A stretch of DNA of 17,397 bases from Bog-473 sp052148295 (GTDB lineage Bacteria > Actinomycetota > Acidimicrobiia > Acidimicrobiales > RAAP-2): assembly GCA_052148295.1 (NCBI GenBank), contig JBKQIP010000165.1, forward strand, positions 1 to 17,397, written 5' to 3'. Numbering within the stretch: position 1 is the first letter of the stretch; each line of letters opens with the position of its first letter. The notes beneath the pieces were generated by a model. The model did not search any database. It was not told where the DNA came from and saw only the letters and a list, made by a program, of their open reading frames with translations. Positions 1-5,810 of this stretch are shown one piece after another. The position numbers were made by a program, and so were the translations under genes.

Positions 1-524
1 TCACCGACGTGCGCGTCCCCGTCTCGAATACCATCGGCGCCGTCGGCCGCGGCTTTCAGCAGCAGATGGTCCAATTCCAGGCCGAGCGACTCATGACCTT
101 CTACAAGCAGGTCGGCTCCATCGCACTGGCCCTCGAGCGCACCAGGGCCTACTTGCGCGAGCGCCAGGCCTTCGGCGCACCGCTGCTGGCAAACCAGCAC
201 CTCCAGTTCACGCTGGCCGAGCTGGCCGCCCGCCACGACGTCTTGAAGCACTACGCGCGCACGACGGCCGACGCCGTCCTGCGCGGCGAGGACGCCACGC
301 GCTACGCCACCATCGGCAAGCTGATGGGCTCGCGGCTCCAGCGCGAGGTGGCCGACACGTGCGTACAGTTCCACGGGGGCACCGCCTACATGGCCGACCA
401 CTGGGCCTCCCGCTTCTACCGTGACACCCGACTCGACTCCATCGGCGCCGGCGCCGACGAGGTGATGCTCCGCATCCTGGCCCGGATGGACGGCGGCACC
501 GATGACGAGCAGGCACCCAGCTGA
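1..524 (+). CDS. Acyl-CoA dehydrogenase, C-terminal part (5' end outside window)
   Basis: This is the C-terminal part of a flavin-dependent acyl-CoA dehydrogenase, which oxidises acyl-CoA thioesters to the enoyl form. The frame is open to the left edge. Its first residues (TDVRVPVSNTIG, then GRGF) match the family's hinge between the middle beta domain and the C-terminal helical domain, so the true start lies before the window; the GTG at 9 is internal. About 170 residues of four-helix C-terminal domain follow. They include LRERQAFGAPL, the FAD/dimer signature VQFHGGTAYM and the terminal RFYRDTRL...GADEVMLRIL segment. The TGA at 522-524 overlaps a possible CTG start of the next gene as CTGA. 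The family call is firm. The substrate cannot be told, but a luciferase-like oxidoreductase downstream suggests a catabolic operon. Confidence 0.93.
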   Translation, partial: TDVRVPVSNTIGAVGRGFQQQMVQFQAERLMTFYKQVGSIALALERTRAYLRERQAFGAPLLANQHLQFTLAELAARHDVLKHYARTTADAVLRGEDATRYATIGKLMGSRLQREVADTCVQFHGGTAYMADHWASRFYRDTRLDSIGAGADEVMLRILARMDGGTDDEQAPS

Positions 525-1477
525 CACCCCCTCGCCCCGACGGACCGTTCCCGGCCGGTTCGATCTCGCTTCGTCTCTACCCGCACAACGAGCTGCCCGC
601 GTCGGCGATCGTCGCCGAACTGTGCGGGCAGGCACGGCTCGCCCTGTCGCACCACTTCGAGGGGATCATGACCAGCGAGCACCACGGTGGGTTCGGCGGC
701 TACCTGCCCAACCCGCTGCAGACGGCCACCTTCGTGTTGGAGGAGAACCCGAGCGGCTGGGTGGCGGCGTGCCCGCTCCTGCTGCCGCTGCGCCCCACCG
801 CCCTGGTGGCCGAGGAGATCGCCTGGCTGGCCGCCCGGCACCCGGGCCGGGTCGGGGTGGGGGTGGCGGCCGGGGCGCTCCCGCTGGACTTCGAAGCCAT
901 GGGGGTCCCTCTCTCCTCCGCCGTCCCGACGTTCAAGGCCGAGCTGCCCCGCCTGGCCGACATGCTGCGCGGTCGGGGCCTGGGCGTGCTGGGCGACGAC
1001 CCGGCCCTGCGCCGCTGCGGCACGCACCCCGTCCCGGTGTTGAGCGCCGCCTCCTCGCCGGCAGCGGCGGCCCGGGCGGCCGCGTGCGGGGCGGGCATCC
1101 TGCTCGAGGGGATGTCGTCGGTCGAGCGTCTGGCCCGGATCTGCGCCGCCTACGACGAGGCGGGCGGCGGCGCCTCCAAGGTCGTCGTCCGCCGGGTCTG
1201 GCTGGGCGACCCCCGGCGCGAGCTGATCGGCCGCCAACGCCAGGTCTACGACAGCTACGCCCCGGCCGGCGCCTTCGGCGACGACCAGACCATCAGCTCG
1301 CACGATCCCGCCGAGGTGGCCGCCGGCCTGCACCACGTGCTCCACGAGACGGGGGCCGACGCGCTGAACCTGCGGGTACACCTGCCCGGCCTGGCGCCGG
1401 CACACGTCCGGGCGCAGATCGAGCGGCTGGGCGCCGAGGTGGTGCCGCGGCTCAGGGCGTTGCTGGAGCCGTCGTGA
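521..1477 (+). CDS. Luciferase-like (LLM) flavin-dependent oxidoreductase, non-canonical or frameshifted start
   Basis: This is a TIM-barrel bacterial-luciferase-like monooxygenase or reductase using FMN or F420. Recognisable parts are an N-terminal strand GSISLRLYPHNELP, then FEGIMTSEHHGGF with the family's SEHH near barrel strand 2, YLPNPLQTATFVL, and a PVLSAASSPAAAARAA segment in mid-protein. The first in-frame ATG (668) lies inside this homology, just before the SEHH. The frame is open back to 506 with no ATG, GTG or TTG before 668, so I place the start provisionally at CTG 521. That codon forms a CTGA overlap with the upstream stop and gives 318 residues. The alternative is ATG 502 plus loss of one C in the C5 run at 527-531, which would read MTSRHPADTPRPDGPFPAGS. 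The 3' end overlaps the convergent SDR by 26 bases. Family call confident, cofactor and substrate unknown. Confidence 0.82.
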   Translation: MTPPRPDGPFPAGSISLRLYPHNELPASAIVAELCGQARLALSHHFEGIMTSEHHGGFGGYLPNPLQTATFVLEENPSGWVAACPLLLPLRPTALVAEEIAWLAARHPGRVGVGVAAGALPLDFEAMGVPLSSAVPTFKAELPRLADMLRGRGLGVLGDDPALRRCGTHPVPVLSAASSPAAAARAAACGAGILLEGMSSVERLARICAAYDEAGGGASKVVVRRVWLGDPRRELIGRQRQVYDSYAPAGAFGDDQTISSHDPAEVAAGLHHVLHETGADALNLRVHLPGLAPAHVRAQIERLGAEVVPRLRALLEPS

Positions 1478-2273
1478 TCGGGGTCCACCCGCCGCCGCCG
1501 AGATGATTGCCACCGTCGACGTCGAGGACGACGCCGGTGATCTGGCGCGCGTCGGGTGAGAGCAGGAACGCCGCGGCCGCCGCGACGTCCTCGGCTTCGG
1601 TCAGCCGGCCCAGGACCAGATGCGCCCCGGCGGAGCGGCCGCCGTCGTGCTCCCACATGGGCCGGGTCGCCGTGGTCCGGGTCAGGCCCGGGCTGACCGC
1701 GTTGACCCGCACCCCCCTCGGCCCGAGGTCGGCGGCCATGGTGCGGGTGAGGGCGTTGAGAGCCGCCTTGGCCGCCGCGTAGGCCACCATGGAGGGGGTC
1801 GCCTTGCGGGGCGAGCCGCTCGAGATGTTCACGACCGAGCCGCCGCCGTCGGCCAGGCCGTGGCCCAGGGCCGCCTGCACCAGCGCCACGGCGGGCCAGG
1901 TGTTGAGCGAGACGGTGTCCAGCAGTGCGGCGCGGTCCATGGTCTGGAACGACCCCTGGTAGCGGGCTCCCCCGATGGTGTTCACCAGCGCGTCGATGCG
2001 GCCGAAGCGCTCGGCGGCGGCGGCGGCCAGTCGTCCCGCCGTGGCCTCGTCCTCGAGGGAGCCGGCCACGGCCGCCACGGCCACACCGTGCGCCTCCAGG
2101 TCGGCTGCGGCCCGGGCCAGCGCGGCCTCGTCCCGGCCGTTGATGACGACCGACGCCCCCTCGCGCCCGAGGCGCACGGCACAGGCCCGGCCGATGCTGG
2201 GGTCGGCCGAGGACCCCGTCACGATGGCCACCAGGCCGGAGAACCGTGCCGCCGGATCACCCACGGGGATCAC
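1452..2273 (-). CDS. Short-chain dehydrogenase/reductase (SDR)
   Basis: This 273-residue classical SDR is probably an NAD(P)(H)-dependent oxidoreductase acting on a hydroxyl or keto group. The Rossmann signature TGSSADPSIG is at residues 19-28. An NTIG version of the usual NNAG motif is at 98-101, the catalytic serine region NISSG at about 149-153, and YAAAK gives Tyr165 and Lys169. VNAVSPGLTRT and a C-terminal TGVVLDVDGG are also standard. The reading frame stays open far upstream over the GNAT gene, but that part is a shadow. GTG at 2273 is chosen because it overlaps the GNAT stop as GTGA, implying translational coupling; GTG 2264 is the alternative. The Gly-rich loop is a little longer than in the shortest SDRs, and such a TGxxxxxxIG spacing is also seen in FabI-like members. 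Substrate unknown. Confidence 0.92.
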   Translation of the reverse strand: MIPVGDPAARFSGLVAIVTGSSADPSIGRACAVRLGREGASVVINGRDEAALARAAADLEAHGVAVAAVAGSLEDEATAGRLAAAAAERFGRIDALVNTIGGARYQGSFQTMDRAALLDTVSLNTWPAVALVQAALGHGLADGGGSVVNISSGSPRKATPSMVAYAAAKAALNALTRTMAADLGPRGVRVNAVSPGLTRTTATRPMWEHDGGRSAGAHLVLGRLTEAEDVAAAAAFLLSPDARQITGVVLDVDGGNHLGGGGWTPITTAPATP

Positions 2274-2839
2274 CCACCGGCCTGGCGCTCCTGCCACCGG
2301 GCCCGGGTGAGCTCGGTCACGGTCAGGGTCTCGCCCCGCTCCGGGTGCGTGGTGCTCAGGCACGGGGTGAAGCCCAGGCGCGCCATGACCCGGCCCGACG
2401 CCGCGTTCTCCGGCTCGTAGATGCTGATGATGCGTTCCAACCGCGCGGCGGTGAAGCCCCACCGCAGCGCCGCCTCCCCGGCCTCGGTGGCCAGACCTCG
2501 GCCCCAATGGGGGCGGGAGAGGCGCCACCCCACCTCGACGGCGGGCAGCACCTCGGGCAGGAAATGGGGGACGGCCAGCCCGGCCCAGCCGACCATGGCA
2601 CCGCCGTCCCGGTCGATCACCGCTTCGATGCCGAGCCCGTCCGTCCGGTAGCGCTCGATGGTGCGGACCAGGAAGGCGGCCGTCTGCTCCGGCGTCATGC
2701 CGGCGCGCAAGGGGTACCACCAGAACGACGGCTCGGCGTGGATGACGGCCAGCTCGGCCAGGTCCTCATGGACGAAGGGGCGCAGGACCAGGCGATCGGT
2801 GACCAGGGTCGGGATCGTGGGGGTGGTGGGGGTGGTCAC
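2270..2839 (-). CDS. GNAT family N-acetyltransferase (RimJ/RimL-like)
   Basis: This 189-residue protein has the layout of RimJ/RimL-type acetyltransferases, which move acetyl from acetyl-CoA to an amine such as a protein N-terminus or a small molecule. TDRLVLRPFVHEDL is the typical first strand and helix. GAMVGWAGL and VEVGWRLSRPHWGRGLATEA form the central sheet and the acetyl-CoA pyrophosphate loop. ERIISIYEPENAASGRVMARLGF is the conserved Asn-containing C-terminal helix region. The start is the GTG at 2837-2839, followed by a low-complexity TTPTTPTIPT leader made by short GGT/GGG runs. No strong ribosome site is visible; a 10-bp tandem repeat lies directly upstream. The gene is the third of a four-gene minus-strand run and its stop overlaps the SDR start as GTGA. 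Substrate unknown. Confidence 0.92.
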   Translation of the reverse strand: MTTPTTPTIPTLVTDRLVLRPFVHEDLAELAVIHAEPSFWWYPLRAGMTPEQTAAFLVRTIERYRTDGLGIEAVIDRDGGAMVGWAGLAVPHFLPEVLPAVEVGWRLSRPHWGRGLATEAGEAALRWGFTAARLERIISIYEPENAASGRVMARLGFTPCLSTTHPERGETLTVTELTRARWQERQAGG

Positions 2840-2841
2840 CT

Positions 2842-2891
2842 TCGGGTCACGTCGGGTCGGGTCGGGTCACGTCGGGTCAGATCGGGTCAAG
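2842..2891. repeat. 10-bp tandem repeat upstream of the GNAT gene
   Basis: Five head-to-tail copies of a 10-bp unit, consensus tcgggtcacg, fill the gap between the small unknown gene and the GNAT gene. Copies at 2842 and 2862 are identical; those at 2852, 2872 and 2882 differ at the last three bases (the 2872 and 2882 copies keep the eighth base). No coding frame is supported here. It may be a slippage minisatellite or a spaced set of operator half-sites. Confidence 0.8.
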
Positions 2892-2896
2892 GTCGA

Positions 2897-3172
2897 TCAG
2901 GTCAGGGGCAGACCGGGCGCGGTGTCCAACGAGGGGTCCCGCCCCGGTCGGGCGGAGGGCGCGTAGAGCTGGTCGGGCCGGAAGGAGCGGACGGCCCGGT
3001 GACCCGAGCGCCCGCCCACCAGCTCCACCCACTCCTCCCCCGTCTCGGTGTTGGTCACGTGGGCCACGAACGACCAGGTGGCGCTGCGCTGGCGGGTGCC
3101 CTCGACCCGCACCCGATCACCGGGTCGCAGGCCGGCCCAGCTGGTGCGGCGGCGGAGGTCAGCCGGCGGCAT
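2897..3172 (-). CDS. Small conserved-looking protein of unknown function
   Basis: I do not recognise a named family. The predicted protein has 91 residues from ATG 3172. The core (about residues 12-70) reads as a compact beta-rich domain: LRPGDRVRVEG, ATWSFVAHVTNTETGEEWVEL and HRAVRSFRPDQLY look like alternating strands of a small barrel, similar in feel to SH3- or KOW-like folds. The tail (71-91) is Pro/Arg-rich and probably disordered. There is no signal peptide, membrane segment or cysteine. The start overlaps the end of dedA by 14 bases, which points to co-expression. A longer reading from 3238 would add only residues that are antisense or frame-shifted shadow of dedA, so I reject it. The amino-acid pattern makes a real gene likely. 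Confidence 0.7.
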   Translation of the reverse strand: MPPADLRRRTSWAGLRPGDRVRVEGTRQRSATWSFVAHVTNTETGEEWVELVGGRSGHRAVRSFRPDQLYAPSARPGRDPSLDTAPGLPLT

Positions 3173-3764
3173 CGCGCTGGGCCCGGAGCGCCCGCAGGCG
3201 GTGGAGGACCCCCAGGACGACGACGACGACCACGACAATGCCGACGACCACGCCGGCGTAGGTGAAGCCCTTCTCGATCCGGTGCCAGTTCTCCCCGAGG
3301 TTGTAGCCCACCAGGCTGATGGCGACGCCGTAGATGACGGTGGCGGCGGAGGCGGCCAGCATGAAGCGGCCGAACGCCATTTCCCCGATGCCGGCCACCA
3401 GGGAGATGACGGCGCGGATCAGGGGGATGAAGCGCCCGACGAACACGGCCGGCATGCCCCGGTCGGCCATGAACCGATCGGCCCGATCGAGGTCGGCGTG
3501 CGTGAGCAGGACGTACTTGCCGTAGCGGTCGATCACGGCCCGCCCTCCCGTGCGGCCGATGACGTAGGCGATGGCACAGCCGCAGATCTCCCCTATGACG
3601 GCGACCACGATCACGCCGACCAGGGTGAAATTCCCGATGTGCTGCGCGGCCAGGGCCGCCGTGTACCCGAACGTGATCTCGGAGGGGAACGGGATGCACA
3701 CCGCCTCGATCAGGGCCACGAAGAAGAGCGCGGCGTAGCCATATTGATCGAGAAAATGTTCCAC
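3159..3764 (-). CDS. DedA family membrane protein (VTT/SNARE-associated domain)
   Basis: This is a 201-residue inner-membrane protein of the DedA family, members of which move or flip polyprenyl-phosphate or phospholipid carriers and support envelope integrity. EAVCIPFPSEI (residues 20-30) is the first re-entrant signature. GRFIPLIRAVISLVAGIGEM (110-129) is the second, with its conserved Arg and Gly. Hydrophobic segments lie near 10-27, 46-70, 104-125, 134-155 and 167-188, followed by a basic cytoplasmic tail. The start is GTG 3764, with AGAGG just upstream. The frame runs on far upstream across the nuclease gene, but that part is shadow. The first codons and the leader are strikingly AT-rich for this genome. 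It heads the minus-strand run with the small unknown gene, GNAT and SDR. Specific lipid substrate unknown. Confidence 0.93.
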   Translation of the reverse strand: MEHFLDQYGYAALFFVALIEAVCIPFPSEITFGYTAALAAQHIGNFTLVGVIVVAVIGEICGCAIAYVIGRTGGRAVIDRYGKYVLLTHADLDRADRFMADRGMPAVFVGRFIPLIRAVISLVAGIGEMAFGRFMLAASAATVIYGVAISLVGYNLGENWHRIEKGFTYAGVVVGIVVVVVVVLGVLHRLRALRAQRDAAG

Positions 3765-3810
3765 GGGCCCTCTTTTTAGTGCATGGGCCACCGGCGTCAG
3801 AGCCCCGCCG

Positions 3811-3816
3811 TATCCT
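3811..3816 (+). promoter_or_regulatory. Predicted -10 element of a leaderless promoter (TATCCT)
   Basis: TATCCT lies 8 bases before the ATG at 3825, and no Shine-Dalgarno sequence is seen between. In actinobacteria a TANNNT hexamer at this distance usually puts transcription start at the first base of the start codon. No clear -35 is visible. Confidence 0.5.
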
Positions 3817-3824
3817 GGGTCGCC

Positions 3825-4607
3825 ATGGCGCTCGACCTTCCCCGCACGTTGACGCCGTCGAAGGTGACCGCGTTCACCAATTGCCCGCTGGCCTTTCAGT
3901 TCTCCGTGATCGAGCACCGACCCGAGCCACCGTCGCCCCACGCCGTCAAGGGCACCCTGGTCCACGCCGCCCTCGAGGGGCTCTTCTGGAACCACCCGGC
4001 GCGCCACCGGACCGAGGCGGCCGCCGCCCACGAGCTGGACCGGTCCTGGGCCGAGCTGCAGGAGGACGCCGAGTACACGGCCCTGGGCCTGACCGACGCC
4101 GAGGCCGCCGCCTTCCTGGCGGATGCCTGCGTGCTGCTCGCCCATTACTTCCTGCTCGAGGATCCCACCGCGGTGCGGGCCATCGGGGTGGAGCTGGGCG
4201 TGGAGATCGAGCGGGACGGCCTGCGGCTGCGCGGCGTCATCGACCGCCTCGACCTGGGGCCCGACGGTGCGTTGACCGTGGTGGACTACAAGACGGGCCG
4301 GGCCCCGTCCGAGCGCTACGAACAGGGCCGGATGGGTGGGATCCAGACCTACGCCCTGCTGTGCCAGAGACTGCTGGGCCGGGCCCCGGCCGAGGTCCGC
4401 CTGCTCCACCTCCGTGACCCCGTCGTGATCTCCGCCGTCCCCACGCCCCAGAGCCTGCGCGGGCAGGAGCGGCGCACGGCGGCGGTGTGGGGGGCCATCG
4501 AGCGGGCGTGCGCCACCGAGGACTTCCGGCCCAGGATCGGCCCGTTGTGCAATTTCTGCCACTTCAAGCCCGACTGCCCGGCGTTCGGCGCGGCGGGAAC
4601 GGCATGA
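3825..4607 (+). CDS. Solitary PD-(D/E)XK nuclease, RecB/Cas4-like with iron-sulfur cysteines
   Basis: This 260-residue protein matches the stand-alone RecB-type nuclease domain (PDDEXK_1) found widely in actinobacteria. The exonuclease motifs appear in order: GTLVHAALE with His47, GVIDRLDLG with Asp140, and VVDYKTG with Asp154 and Lys156. A conserved Gln-Tyr helix follows in GGIQTYALL. One cysteine near the N-terminus (Cys20, FTNCPLAF) and three near the C-terminus (Cys242, Cys245, Cys251, in CNFCHFKPDC) reproduce the 1+3 pattern that binds a 4Fe-4S cluster in AddB and Cas4. There is no helicase domain and no CRISPR locus nearby, so neither a full RecB nor a Cas4 role is shown. The start at ATG 3825 fits the leaderless promoter. 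Its stop overlaps the PAP2 start as ATGA. Family confident; DNA repair role inferred. Confidence 0.9.
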   Translation: MALDLPRTLTPSKVTAFTNCPLAFQFSVIEHRPEPPSPHAVKGTLVHAALEGLFWNHPARHRTEAAAAHELDRSWAELQEDAEYTALGLTDAEAAAFLADACVLLAHYFLLEDPTAVRAIGVELGVEIERDGLRLRGVIDRLDLGPDGALTVVDYKTGRAPSERYEQGRMGGIQTYALLCQRLLGRAPAEVRLLHLRDPVVISAVPTPQSLRGQERRTAAVWGAIERACATEDFRPRIGPLCNFCHFKPDCPAFGAAGTA

Positions 4608-4630
4608 GCGGGTCGAGCGGCATGAGCGGG
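4601..4630 (+). repeat. 12-bp direct repeat duplicating the PAP2 start codon
   Basis: The sequence ggcatgagcggg occurs at 4601-4612 and again at 4619-4630, 18 bases apart and in the same frame. Each copy carries an ATGAGC start context, so the protein begins with an MSG...MSG repeat. Confidence 0.75.
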
Positions 4631-5197
4631 GTGGACGAGCGGATCGACGGTGCCTTCGCGCCCTTGCGGGGGCGACCGCGGTTCGATCGGGCCGCCTCGG
4701 TGGTGTCGAACCTGGCCGACTACGGCTTCGTGTGGGTGCTCCTGGCCGGGGTCAAGGGTCGGCGGTCGGGGGCGGACCGCCGCCGGGCCGTGGTCGCCCT
4801 GGGCGCGGCGGGCGTGTCCTCGCTCCTGGTCAGCCGGGCGGTCAAGGCGGCGGTCGAGCGCCAGCGCCCCGACGACCAGGTGGAGGCCATGGTGCGGACG
4901 CCGAGCAGCAGCAGCTTCCCGAGCGGTCACACCCTGGCGGCCTTCTGCACGGCGATCGTGCTGCCCGAGTCGCCCACCGCGACCACCGCCTGCGTGGGAT
5001 TCGCCACCGCGGTGGCCGTCAGCCGGGTGCACCTCAGGGCCCATCACGCCACCGACGTGCTCGGCGGCGCGGCCATCGGCTCGGCCCTGGGGTTGGGCCT
5101 GCGGCCGGCGGTGAACTGGCTCACGCCGGGCACCCGGCGGGCCCGGCGGGCCCGGCGGGGAATGGGACGGCAGGGCTACCTGTTGGAAAGGCTATGA
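4604..5197 (+). CDS. PAP2 family phosphatase
   Basis: This 197-residue phosphatase of the type-2 phosphatidic-acid family probably dephosphorylates a lipid phosphate such as undecaprenyl pyrophosphate or phosphatidate at the membrane. All three motifs are intact: KAAVERQRP (KX6RP, Lys81-Pro89), PSGH (106-109) and SRVHLRAHHATD (Ser140, Arg141, His147, Asp151). Hydrophobic segments lie near 36-50, 61-77, 110-140 and 151-168. The C-terminus is an Arg-rich tail with a short RRA repeat (about 178-186). The start ATG 4604 overlaps the nuclease stop as ATGA; a second in-frame ATG at 4622 lies in an identical 12-bp sequence and could be used instead. The stop again overlaps the next gene as ATGA. Family sure, substrate not. 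Confidence 0.92.
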   Translation: MSGSSGMSGVDERIDGAFAPLRGRPRFDRAASVVSNLADYGFVWVLLAGVKGRRSGADRRRAVVALGAAGVSSLLVSRAVKAAVERQRPDDQVEAMVRTPSSSSFPSGHTLAAFCTAIVLPESPTATTACVGFATAVAVSRVHLRAHHATDVLGGAAIGSALGLGLRPAVNWLTPGTRRARRARRGMGRQGYLLERL

Positions 5198-5793
5198 GAC
5201 CTTTCGCCGTGACCTGGGACTACCGCTGCCCCTTCGCGAGCAACGCCCACGAGCACCTGGTGGTCGGCCTGGCCGACGGGGCGGACTGGGACGTCTCGTT
5301 CCTCCCCTTCAGCCTCAGCCAGGTCCACGTGCCCGAGGGGGGCCTGCCGGTCTGGGACGACCCGGACAAGGCGACCGACCTGCTGGCCCTGGCCGCCGGC
5401 GTGGTCGTGCGCGACGACTACCCCGAGCGGTTCGGCCCCGCGCACGAGGCCCTGTTCGCGGCCCGGCACGACGGGGGGCTCGACCTTCGCGACGCCGGCG
5501 TGGTGTCCGAGGTGCTCGATGCGGCCGGCGTGCCCGGTGACAAGGTGCTGGCCCGGGTGGAGGACGGCGGCCCGATCGAGGAGATCAAGCGGGCCCACCT
5601 CGAGGCGGTGTCCGCGTGGAGCGTCTTCGGCGTGCCGACCTTCGTCGTCGACGGGCGCGCCGTCTTCGTGCGGCTCATGAGCCGGCCCGCCGGCGACGCC
5701 GCGCTGGCCCGTCGCACCATCGAGGGGGTGCTCCGCCTGGTGGAGCAGCAGCCCGACCTCAACGAGTTCAAGTACACCACCCTCGAGCGCTGA
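5194..5793 (+). CDS. DsbA-like thioredoxin-fold protein, single active-site cysteine (Rv2466c/FrnE-type)
   Basis: This 199-residue thioredoxin-fold protein has the DsbA layout with a helical insert. VTWDYRCPFASNAHEHL (about 6-22) places Cys12 where DsbA has CXXC, but the second position is Ala15, so only one active-site cysteine remains. The cis-proline loop is FGVPTFVVDG (145-154). The WDYRCPF...NAHEH context resembles the actinobacterial mycothiol-dependent Rv2466c group and FrnE-like proteins rather than secreted DsbA. There is no signal peptide, so it is probably cytosolic. A one-cysteine site would fit a mixed-disulfide mechanism with mycothiol, which the mca gene in this window shows the cell probably makes; this link is inference. 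The start overlaps the PAP2 stop as ATGA. The stop lies in a 14-bp tandem duplication. Confidence 0.85.
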   Translation: MRPFAVTWDYRCPFASNAHEHLVVGLADGADWDVSFLPFSLSQVHVPEGGLPVWDDPDKATDLLALAAGVVVRDDYPERFGPAHEALFAARHDGGLDLRDAGVVSEVLDAAGVPGDKVLARVEDGGPIEEIKRAHLEAVSAWSVFGVPTFVVDGRAVFVRLMSRPAGDAALARRTIEGVLRLVEQQPDLNEFKYTTLER

Positions 5794-5810
5794 CGGTCGA
5801 GCGCTGACGG
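5783..5810. repeat. Perfect 14-bp tandem duplication over the DsbA-like stop codon
   Basis: The unit tcgagcgctgacgg occurs twice with no gap (5783-5796 and 5797-5810). The first copy holds the last codons and the TGA of the DsbA-like gene. The second fills the gap to the convergent LLM gene at 5811. Confidence 0.85.

Noticed and set aside
416..1513. Minus-strand 365-codon frame and plus-strand 502-1506 frame over the LLM gene
   Set aside because: Both lack family features, while the frame ending at 1477 carries clear LLM homology; only the ATG at 502 may matter, as a frameshifted start.
3173..3238. Longer start at 3238 for the small unknown gene
   Set aside because: The added Ser/Gly-rich residues come from an alternate frame of dedA and do not resemble the rest of the protein.
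2246..3265. Plus-strand 339-codon frame opposite GNAT and dedA
   Set aside because: Antisense shadow with Gly/Arg/His-rich composition and no domain.
3766..3777. GGGCCC followed by TTTTT as an intrinsic terminator
   Set aside because: The palindrome has no loop and sits upstream of, not after, a plus-strand gene; it is better explained as the dedA ribosome-site region read in reverse.
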